Below are positions 1 to 5,554 of a DNA stretch of 6,553 bases, one piece after another. A program made the translations under genes and the position numbers. Location: contig WOYN01000141.1 of the NCBI GenBank assembly GCA_011620825.1, positions 1 through 6,553 on the forward strand, given 5' to 3'. The notes under the pieces are model-generated. The model did no database searches. It was not told the DNA's origin and saw only the letters and a program-made list of their open reading frames with translations. Source of the stretch: Candidatus Methanomethylophilaceae archaeon. Lineage in GTDB: Archaea > Thermoplasmatota > Thermoplasmata > Methanomassiliicoccales > Methanomethylophilaceae. Position 1 is the first letter of the stretch; each line of letters starts with the position of its first letter.

Positions 1-339
1 GGCCAGCCCTACCCTGATGGCTCTTTCAAGCGCTTTCTCAGTGCTTTCGGCCGGACGGTGGGCCATCTCCTTTGCCACCATAAGGGAGACCAGCTCGCGG
101 TTCTTGTACTCTGATGTTAGCCGCCTTATATCCTCGGCCACGCCCCTGACATCGTAATCGTGCAGAAGCTCCTCGACGCGCGAGGCCAGGTCCTCTGCCT
201 GAGGAATCTCCACGAAAGGCTCGGGATCTATACCAATCATCCTTGCTTGTTGGGCAACGGTATAACAAATGTCCTTCTGCCTTGAAAGTTCGGAGAAGTA
301 GTCATACATCTCCTTGCTCGCGACGGGACCGTCATTCAT
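1..339 (-). CDS. polC: DNA polymerase D (PolII) large subunit DP2, N-terminal fragment
   Basis: This is the first 113 codons of a gene that leaves the window at base 1. DP2 is the catalytic polymerase subunit of the archaeal replicative polymerase PolD and pairs with the exonuclease subunit DP1. The sequence opens MNDGPVASKEMYDYFSEL. It then carries features I recall from DP2 N-termini: a short helix with aromatic residues, the segment EIPQAEDLASRVE at residues 44-56, GVAEDIRRL at 66-74, and an ending like KALERAIRVGLA at the edge. Full DP2 proteins exceed 1000 residues, so only about a tenth is visible and no catalytic residue can be checked. I chose the ATG at 339 because its frame is open to the edge. 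The start overlaps the nog1 stop in the string ATGAATGA, with a GGTGGTG ribosome-binding-like stretch 7 nt upstream. This suggests translational coupling to nog1. The identification rests on remembered family resemblance in the N-terminal domain, so it is strong but not certain. Confidence 0.87.
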   Translation of the reverse strand, partial: MNDGPVASKEMYDYFSELSRQKDICYTVAQQARMIGIDPEPFVEIPQAEDLASRVEELLHDYDVRGVAEDIRRLTSEYKNRELVSLMVAKEMAHRPAESTEKALERAIRVGLA

Positions 340-1315
340 CTTCTGACACCACCAGAGCTCTTAGCTTGCTGATGATGAGGCCTCTTATCTCTTCCATATT
401 CTCCCCGGTCTGCGCAGAGAAGAAGAGATTTCCGCTGTTTGTTCTTAAAATATCCGATTTGCTTTCGGCAACTATTATATCAACACCGACGAAACCCTCC
501 TGGATGGATCTGAGGAGGGCCGTCTGCTTCTCCATCGAGTAGCCACAGGTCTCCGACGGGTCTAGAATGAATATCATGATGTTGGTAAGATATCTGAGGG
601 CGAGTACCGCCTGCTTCTCGATGTCGTTGCGCTCCTCGAAACTTCTGTCCAAGAGACCAGGCGTATCGATTATCTGGAACTTCCTCCAGTCATCCTCGAT
701 GTGCCCGATGATTATTCCTTTGGTGGTGAACGGGTACGGCGCTATTTCGGGCGCTGCGGTGCTCATAGCCTTCACCAGGCTGCTCTTGCCGACGTTCGGG
801 AACCCTGCGACCACTATTGTCGGAATGTCGGGCTGTATCGCCGGCAGATGCCTGAATTTGTTTTTGGCCTCTTGCAGGAACAGCAGGTCCTTGGATATCT
901 GGCGGATATACGAGGACATCCTTCCGTAGAAGCTGTTCCTCGTCGAGTCGATGTACGATATGTCCTTGCTGCGCCTTATCTCGCGTAGGCTTTCATTTTT
1001 CAGTTTATCGGTACGTCCGGCCGCCCAGTTCAGCGCACCCAGGGCTTTTTTGTATCGGTCGATGCCTATCACCAGGTCGACAAGCTGAGGGAAGAAATCG
1101 TCCTCCTTGTCGATCCGGGGGAAGCGGCTTACATATCCGTTGAGGGTAGTGACGACTATGTCGCCGGATGCTGTCACCTTGGCCAAGGTCGTCTTCTTCT
1201 TTCCGTCTAGGGCATTAGTGCCGTTCTTTGTGATCTTAGCAGCCCTGCTGTACGCTTTATCCATCAACTCCTCGGAAGTGAGGACGGTCGGTATTTTGCG
1301 TTCCAGTGAAGCCAT
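332..1315 (-). CDS. Nog1-family GTP-binding protein (Obg/HflX-like TRAFAC GTPase)
   Basis: A 327-residue GTPase of the archaeal Nog1 type. Eukaryotic Nog1 acts in large ribosomal subunit assembly, and a similar cytoplasmic role is inferred here. The N-terminal half is a helical Nog1 domain (KIPTVLTSEELMDKAYSRA near residues 7-25). The G domain follows: G1 P-loop GFPNVGKS at 171-178; G2 within PYPFTTKG at 193-200; G3 DTPG at 217-220; G4 as SKSD at 285-288; G5 SAQTG at 300-304. The G4 motif is unusual because the asparagine of NKxD is replaced by serine. The length fits the archaeal family, which lacks the long C-terminal extension of eukaryotic Nog1. I prefer the ATG at 1315, giving MASLERKIPT, over an upstream TTG at 1348. 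The TTG lies next to the TATA box, and the extra 11 residues do not look like the family N-terminus. The stop codon overlaps polC. No Shine-Dalgarno precedes the ATG, consistent with a leaderless message. Confidence 0.9.
   Translation of the reverse strand: MASLERKIPTVLTSEELMDKAYSRAAKITKNGTNALDGKKKTTLAKVTASGDIVVTTLNGYVSRFPRIDKEDDFFPQLVDLVIGIDRYKKALGALNWAAGRTDKLKNESLREIRRSKDISYIDSTRNSFYGRMSSYIRQISKDLLFLQEAKNKFRHLPAIQPDIPTIVVAGFPNVGKSSLVKAMSTAAPEIAPYPFTTKGIIIGHIEDDWRKFQIIDTPGLLDRSFEERNDIEKQAVLALRYLTNIMIFILDPSETCGYSMEKQTALLRSIQEGFVGVDIIVAESKSDILRTNSGNLFFSAQTGENMEEIRGLIISKLRALVVSEDE
347..353 (-). promoter_or_regulatory. Ribosome-binding-like site for polC, inside the end of nog1
   Basis: On the minus strand the sequence GGTGGTG lies 7 nt before the polC ATG. 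It partly matches the archaeal Shine-Dalgarno consensus GGAGGTGA and lies inside the last codons of nog1. It supports the start at 339. The match is incomplete, and reinitiation by ribosomes finishing nog1 could suffice. Confidence 0.45.
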
Positions 1316-1336
1316 AAAATAGTGATGGGAATCGCG

Positions 1337-1345
1337 TATAATAAA
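1337..1345 (-). promoter_or_regulatory. TATA box of nog1-polC, probably giving a leaderless transcript
   Basis: The minus-strand sequence TTTATTATA is centred 26 nt before the nog1 ATG at 1315. Archaeal TATA boxes usually lie about 25-30 nt before the transcription start, so transcription would begin at or next to the ATG. The box sits in the 41-nt gap after the giant gene's TAA (1357-1359), so nog1-polC can be expressed independently of it. This is inferred from sequence and spacing only. Confidence 0.6.
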
Positions 1346-1356
1346 CAACCCCCGCG

Positions 1357-4300
1357 TTAGGACTCCCCTATGATCGCTCTTATAAGCCAGAGGTCGGACT
1401 TAAGATCGGGGTCAGCGCTCATTTTCGAAGGGACGAGTGCTGACGGACAGTCCTCGATCAGCACCCCGGCCGTGACCGACCATTTTCCTATGTCGTTTCC
1501 GAATACCGTGCAAAGCCCAGAGATATTGCTGGAGACATAGACTCCGAGTTTCACGTCTGGGATGCTGTCTGTCTTCGCAAGTATTTCGGGTGCCTTCATG
1601 CCGGTGTACGCTGTCACAGCGAGGTCGATGTCGTCATAGAACATGGTACTGCCGTCAATAGCGTAGGGGTTCCCCATGTTGAAAAGCAAGGCTTCGATCT
1701 CTCCGACAAGATACTTGATCGTATCCCCGACCGTCTTAGAATCTATCGATAAAGCGACCCTGATGCCGGTGGCCGCTGCCCCGACGGCGTCCGAGACCTC
1801 GAATGAAAGGAAAATCGAAGCTTCCACCAGACATCCTGCAATCATTTCTATTGAAGTTGTTATGGCGTCCTGTATTGCCCTCTGGAGGAACTCGCTAAGG
1901 TCCTCGGTGCCATTCAGGATACCGTCCATATCCTCCAGGGTTTTGATGGCTGACTCCTTGAAAATATTCTTCATATGTCCCTTGACAAGGTCACCGTTTA
2001 CCAGTCCTCCGCAGTTGCCGGTCAGTGGCGTCCCCTTCGCGAACGTCCAGTCCAACGCGCCGTCGGCGACCCTTTGCCACGTGTAGCTGCTGTTTTGCGT
2101 GTCCTTTTCCACGGGGGTCCTATCGATCTCGACACCCTCGCGGTCTTTGAGGATTATACATTCCCCGGACAGGGAATCGTTTTTGTCGTTCAGCAATCTT
2201 ACATGTTTATCCAGTGCAACAAGCAGCCTCTCATGGGGAGCCATCTCGTAACTTCCCAAATTCATCACTTTGGTCTTCTCGTTAGACCCCGCGCAAATGC
2301 TGAACCCCGATACGTCGGTCGAACGGTTCGACGAGTTGTAAAGCTCGACCCACTCCTCGCCTGAATCCTCCCCCGCAGGATTCGATTCGAACTCGTTGAT
2401 AACGACGCCAGACTCGAACGGGATGTTGTACTTAAGATTCAGCCCTGCGTCGAGACTCCCCTTAAGTCCGAGGGCAGGAAGAGGTATGTTTGAAAGAACA
2501 GCGTTTATTCCCTCTATGTCGGAAAGGCAAACGCTGGCCTCCCTATACTGTACGAGATCCGGCATCACGATGTCAAAGGACGTTCCACGGACGCTTCCGT
2601 TTATGGCGACCAGGTGGTCCGTTGATTTCATCAACGGATCGAAATCGAGTTCCAAATCCCACTCCTCGCCCACGACCTCGGCCTCGCCGGTTATGAAATA
2701 ATCCCTTCCGTTGCTGGTGTCCTTTTCTTTTACGGTCATGCCGCAATCTATTTCCAGCCCGCTGATATCACCAGAAAGCCTGACAGTGAGGAGATTCCTT
2801 ACGCTCTTGACGAAGGACATGACATCGGTGGAGAATGTGAGGGTCAAGCCCATGAAGGACATTCCGATGGTCTGCTTCTTCATCGTTACAGCGAATATGA
2901 ACTGGATGATATCGGCAAACCCCCCGATCGCCCGGTTTGTAAGGGTGTTGAGCTGTTCATCGATGAATTTCTTCAGCTCCAATAAAGGCCCCATTATCGA
3001 TTCATACAGCTTTTCGATGACCTTTGAGACATACTTGGAAATCTCGAGCAGTGCCGAGTTGATCAGGACCACAACCTCGCGGACCATGGCGAAGATCTTA
3101 GTGAGAGGTTCCAGGAGCGGCTCCATGGTCTTCATCAGCAGTTTCCATCCATCGCTGAAGGCGTTGTTGCTGGCCATGTACGACGAAACACCAGAAAGGC
3201 CCCATCCGCTGATTACGGCTATCTTGATATCCAAAGAAACAGGCACTGTGCCAGATATCGAGGAATCGTTAATTCCCAGTAGAGACGCTATCGTCCCTGT
3301 GCCTTCAGCGGTGTAACCGATCGTGTCATTGAGCCCGACCCTGAAAACCGTACAATACGAGGCGCCTTTGCTTTCGTTGAATCCCACAAAGTGGATGCAG
3401 TCGGCCAGATTTTCATTCGGGCCGTGGATCATGATATCGGGGCACAGGCTGTCCGTGACCGATATGGTCTCTTTAGCCGTCCCGTCTTCGCCTGTGAGCG
3501 TGAAAGCCCCCTCCGCAGGAATATCCATTATGCCGCAATATGGATTCATATACATATTCTGGCACATTTCATTGCAAAGATTGGTCATCCTTTCGGGGAT
3601 ATCATCAACGACGGCAAGCATGGGCATGGCTTTTTCGCAAATCATCGTAAGGAACTTCTTGACAAGGCCGCATTGTCCGTCCGGGACGTTCATGAGGGCG
3701 TCGAACCTCTTCAGCATTTCACGTGCAGCTCTCTCGTAATCGGAAACGACCTCTTCGTAAATCGACGCGGACCTCAGGGATTCCAAGAGGTAGTTCTTCT
3801 CTTCGTCGTTCAATTGGTATGTTTCAAGTGTCCTTTCGACCTCGTCGAAGTCAATGACCGCCATAATATTATTTTTCAGCTGATCCACGCCAAAGGCACT
3901 TTCGAAGTTATCTGTCAGCTTATCGCATATGGCTGAATAGAACGGATCATAGATCGCCTGGTCGCGGATCGAGCTGTTCACGACCCTCTCCACATCGGAG
4001 TCCAGTTTGGAAAGGGAGCCGTTGATGGCCCTTCTTATTTCATCGGTGAACGGCTCTCCATCGTTTTCATCTACCGATATCGAGATACGCCCCATCGAGC
4101 GGTCGGCCCCGATGTTTACGGCCGCCGTGTTCAGGACGCTTCTTATCCATTCCCTGACCTCGTTGTTCTGAAGTCTGTATTCGCTCTTGAAATTGCTCAG
4201 CCCATCCCATCTCAGAATGTCGACGTCCGGATATTCCACATGGGTACTGTATCCGCCTACGCTGAACGTTTTCTGTTCGCCGTCTATTTCCTTTGTCACA

Positions 4301-5412
4301 CTGAACTCGGGCACGTAGTAGTCTGCGACCTTATCGTTCCAAAGATACCTGTATTCGGCCTCGGAGTATCCTTTTGACTCCATTATCTCGCGGATGTACG
4401 GCGAAGCCGACATCGTGTCTTTGCCTGTGAAGAAGTTAACCATTGAGTCCCAGGCGTTCTTAACGCTGTCGGACGCACTGTCCAGGAAATCGACCACAAG
4501 GTTGCCGCAGAAGTAATCCGCCCACTGCAGGACGATATCGTCCAGAACAGAGATCAGAGCCTGTGCGTAAATGGCTCCGAGGTCGATGCTTATTTGCCCC
4601 TCTTTTGCTGCAAGGCCGTTGGCCAGGTCCAGATTGCCTGTGCCGCTGACCGGTCCTTCGGAAGAGCTCCTGAAGCTCATCATCTCTATCGCGGAAATAC
4701 AGCATCTGTATGATTCCCGGACGTCTTTATCAGTTATTATCTGACGGGTGCCCATGTCCCCGACCGCCGCCGTGGATCCATATCCATTTATGACCCTCTG
4801 TTGTGCCAGTGCTGTAAGCTGATAGGTCATCATCTGCGAAAGTACCGAACCTTCTCCGCTCAGGCAAAGCTCGAACAGAGAACCCTGCTCGGCCACAAGC
4901 GGCAGTGCACAGCTTCCGTCGGATGATATCTTGACCGTTTTTTCTGCTGATCCAGAATCGCTTTCGTATCTCGCGGTAAAATAGCCGGTTGCCTTTAGGT
5001 AGGTCGGCATGTAGCCGTCTCCCTCGAAGTTCATATTCTCAGATGTCATATCCACATCGAAGTCCAGGGCCGTTATGCGGACACATCCGTTCATGGATGG
5101 AAACTGGGAACCTATCCATTTTTTCGCCGAACTGGCGAAGAGGTCCGATCTGCAGGATATCGTGCCCGCTCCCGGGTCCTTGCCGATGGATGCGATTATC
5201 TCGCCCATTCCTCTGTTGACGAAGATTTCAGTATCTCGTACGGCATTTCCAATGGATTCTATCTCTTCGGTAACGTCTCCGGCGTTCTCTTCGGCCCTCT
5301 CGGTCTGAGCGCTGACCACTGAATATGCCAGAGTGATGGCCAAGATGGTCACTGCAATTATTGCGAAGGGCATGTTACCGCGTTCGCTGTTCCTGATCGC
5401 GATCTTTCTCAT
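1357..5412 (-). CDS. Giant pilin-like, lamin-tail-domain surface protein of unknown function
   Basis: A 1351-residue protein that I cannot assign to a named family. The start MRKIAIRNSERGNMPF is followed by one hydrophobic segment at about residues 15-35 and then an acidic helical stretch (TERAEENAGDVTEEIE). This architecture resembles prepilin, pseudopilin or TadE/G-like proteins. The rest should lie outside the membrane. It is mixed helix and strand, with a long amphipathic helical region at about 757-825 and beta-rich segments at about 850-1000. A lamin-tail domain spans about 1001-1134, followed by another helical plus beta-rich section to the end. It has 24 cysteines, including C613, C617 and C626 close together, and at least 12 N-X-S/T sequons; both fit an exported protein. 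I chose the ATG at 5412 because a TATA-like box lies about 29 nt upstream. The TTG at 5457 would extend the protein through that box. The stop is TAA, and no in-frame TAG or frameshift is seen. A role in the envelope, adhesion or a pilus-like structure is inference. Confidence 0.9.
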   Translation of the reverse strand: MRKIAIRNSERGNMPFAIIAVTILAITLAYSVVSAQTERAEENAGDVTEEIESIGNAVRDTEIFVNRGMGEIIASIGKDPGAGTISCRSDLFASSAKKWIGSQFPSMNGCVRITALDFDVDMTSENMNFEGDGYMPTYLKATGYFTARYESDSGSAEKTVKISSDGSCALPLVAEQGSLFELCLSGEGSVLSQMMTYQLTALAQQRVINGYGSTAAVGDMGTRQIITDKDVRESYRCCISAIEMMSFRSSSEGPVSGTGNLDLANGLAAKEGQISIDLGAIYAQALISVLDDIVLQWADYFCGNLVVDFLDSASDSVKNAWDSMVNFFTGKDTMSASPYIREIMESKGYSEAEYRYLWNDKVADYYVPEFSVTKEIDGEQKTFSVGGYSTHVEYPDVDILRWDGLSNFKSEYRLQNNEVREWIRSVLNTAAVNIGADRSMGRISISVDENDGEPFTDEIRRAINGSLSKLDSDVERVVNSSIRDQAIYDPFYSAICDKLTDNFESAFGVDQLKNNIMAVIDFDEVERTLETYQLNDEEKNYLLESLRSASIYEEVVSDYERAAREMLKRFDALMNVPDGQCGLVKKFLTMICEKAMPMLAVVDDIPERMTNLCNEMCQNMYMNPYCGIMDIPAEGAFTLTGEDGTAKETISVTDSLCPDIMIHGPNENLADCIHFVGFNESKGASYCTVFRVGLNDTIGYTAEGTGTIASLLGINDSSISGTVPVSLDIKIAVISGWGLSGVSSYMASNNAFSDGWKLLMKTMEPLLEPLTKIFAMVREVVVLINSALLEISKYVSKVIEKLYESIMGPLLELKKFIDEQLNTLTNRAIGGFADIIQFIFAVTMKKQTIGMSFMGLTLTFSTDVMSFVKSVRNLLTVRLSGDISGLEIDCGMTVKEKDTSNGRDYFITGEAEVVGEEWDLELDFDPLMKSTDHLVAINGSVRGTSFDIVMPDLVQYREASVCLSDIEGINAVLSNIPLPALGLKGSLDAGLNLKYNIPFESGVVINEFESNPAGEDSGEEWVELYNSSNRSTDVSGFSICAGSNEKTKVMNLGSYEMAPHERLLVALDKHVRLLNDKNDSLSGECIILKDREGVEIDRTPVEKDTQNSSYTWQRVADGALDWTFAKGTPLTGNCGGLVNGDLVKGHMKNIFKESAIKTLEDMDGILNGTEDLSEFLQRAIQDAITTSIEMIAGCLVEASIFLSFEVSDAVGAAATGIRVALSIDSKTVGDTIKYLVGEIEALLFNMGNPYAIDGSTMFYDDIDLAVTAYTGMKAPEILAKTDSIPDVKLGVYVSSNISGLCTVFGNDIGKWSVTAGVLIEDCPSALVPSKMSADPDLKSDLWLIRAIIGES
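2011..2412 (-). other. Lamin-tail domain (LTD) within the giant protein
   Basis: This encodes about residues 1001-1134 of the giant protein, which show the hallmarks of an LTD immunoglobulin-like fold. The opening strand is VVINEFESNP (1003-1012). EEWVELYNSS follows at 1019-1028, then DVSGFSI at 1033-1039. A strand around ERLLVALD follows, then a tryptophan-bearing segment (YTWQRV, about 1110-1115), and the closing DWTFAKGTP at 1121-1129. Prokaryotic LTDs occur in secreted or surface proteins, often in nucleases and other multidomain extracellular proteins, where they are thought to mediate binding. No nuclease motif is evident here. Three sequons (NSS, NRS, NSS) lie within the domain. Confidence 0.82.
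5308..5370 (-). other. N-terminal membrane/pilin-like segment of the giant protein
   Basis: This stretch encodes about residues 15-35 of the giant protein. It begins PFAIIAVTILA and is wholly hydrophobic or small in character. Just before it is the charged, glycine-containing SERGNM, and just after it is SAQTERAEEN. A short basic leader, a Gly-containing junction, one hydrophobic helix and then a polar acidic helix is the layout of type IV pilin-like precursors and TadE/TadG-like proteins. It could equally be a plain uncleaved N-terminal anchor. The site of any processing is not decided by the sequence. Confidence 0.6.
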
Positions 5413-5434
5413 ACCGATGCGATTCTCCGCTGGC

Positions 5435-5447
5435 GGACTTAAAGTCC
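5435..5447. repeat. 13-bp perfect palindrome over the giant gene's promoter
   Basis: The plus strand reads GGACTTAAAGTCC, with 6-bp arms GGACTT and AAGTCC around one central base. It contains the predicted TATA-like box of the giant gene. This is a candidate operator. A palindrome this size is more notable than the AT-rich repeats nearby because its arms include GC bases. Confidence 0.5.
5438..5445 (-). promoter_or_regulatory. TATA-like box of the giant protein gene
   Basis: The minus-strand sequence CTTTAAGT is centred about 29 nt before the ATG at 5412. Transcription would therefore start within a few bases of that ATG. It is a weaker TATA box than the one for nog1. It lies inside a perfect palindrome, so a regulator binding there would occlude it. 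Confidence 0.45.
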
Positions 5448-5468
5448 CTAACAGCAATTAGCATACGC

Positions 5469-5490
5469 AATAAGCCAAACACCGCTTATT
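5469..5490. repeat. Inverted repeat in the middle of the divergent intergenic region
   Basis: The 7-bp arms AATAAGC (5469-5475) and GCTTATT (5484-5490) are perfect reverse complements separated by 8 nt. The repeat lies between the two predicted divergent promoters, where a regulator could affect both. Arms of this length and AT content can occur by chance. Confidence 0.4.
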
Positions 5491-5502
5491 CTCAGTCACG
5501 GA

Positions 5503-5527
5503 GTATTATTAATAGGAAGAATAATAC
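5503..5527. repeat. Inverted repeat overlapping the radical SAM gene's promoter
   Basis: The 8-bp arms GTATTATT (5503-5510) and AATAATAC (5520-5527) are perfect reverse complements separated by 9 nt. The left arm overlaps the predicted TATA box of the radical SAM gene, so this may be an operator. The arms are AT-rich, so part of the symmetry may just reflect two TATA-like sequences facing each other. Confidence 0.4.
5504..5514 (+). promoter_or_regulatory. TATA box of the radical SAM gene
   Basis: TATTATTAATA on the plus strand is centred about 46 nt before the ATG at 5555. Transcription starting roughly 26 nt downstream of its centre would begin near 5535, leaving a leader of about 20 nt. 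That leader would contain the GAGG ribosome-binding site. This gene thus appears to have a leadered message, unlike the two minus-strand promoters. Confidence 0.5.
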
Positions 5528-5544
5528 GTGTGCATTAATTCGAA

Positions 5545-5550
5545 GAGGAT
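5545..5550 (+). promoter_or_regulatory. Ribosome-binding site of the radical SAM gene
   Basis: GAGGAT lies just upstream of the ATG at 5555, with GAGG ending 6 nt before the start codon. This is good Shine-Dalgarno spacing and fixes the start. Confidence 0.55.
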
Positions 5551-5554
5551 AATC

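Larger units (their letters stand above)
5413..5554. other. Divergent intergenic region between the giant gene and the radical SAM gene
   Basis: This 142-bp stretch is the only sizeable non-coding DNA here. It holds two back-to-back promoters, one ribosome-binding site and three inverted repeats centred near 5441, 5480 and 5515. I see no small open reading frame, structured RNA or terminator in it. Confidence 0.7.

Noticed and set aside
38..268. A 76-codon minus-strand reading frame at the left edge
   Set aside because: It lies out of frame with, and inside, the polC start region, whose own frame gives a recognisable DP2 N-terminus. The alternative frame is Arg/Gly-rich, as expected of a shadow.
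1316..1348. TTG start for nog1 at 1348
   Set aside because: It would place the start codon beside the TATA box and add an N-terminus unlike the family. The ATG at 1315 fits promoter spacing.
1316..1356. Terminator between the giant gene and nog1
   Set aside because: No hairpin with a T-run, and no strong T-rich tract other than the nog1 TATA box, is visible in the 41-nt gap.
2711..3316. A 201-codon plus-strand frame antisense to the giant gene
   Set aside because: It has no recognisable domain, promoter or ribosome-binding site, and the opposite strand is continuous coding sequence of 1351 codons. The other plus-strand frames between 1676 and 3936 were rejected for the same reason.
1357..5412. 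Pyrrolysine (TAG) readthrough, given a possible Methanomassiliicoccales host
   Set aside because: No in-frame TAG interrupts any of the genes, and the visible stops are TAA (giant gene) and TGA (nog1).
5413..5457. TTG start for the giant gene at 5457
   Set aside because: It would read through the TATA-like box and palindrome, and adds a polar leader ahead of a normal pilin-like basic N-terminus beginning MRKIAIRNSERG.
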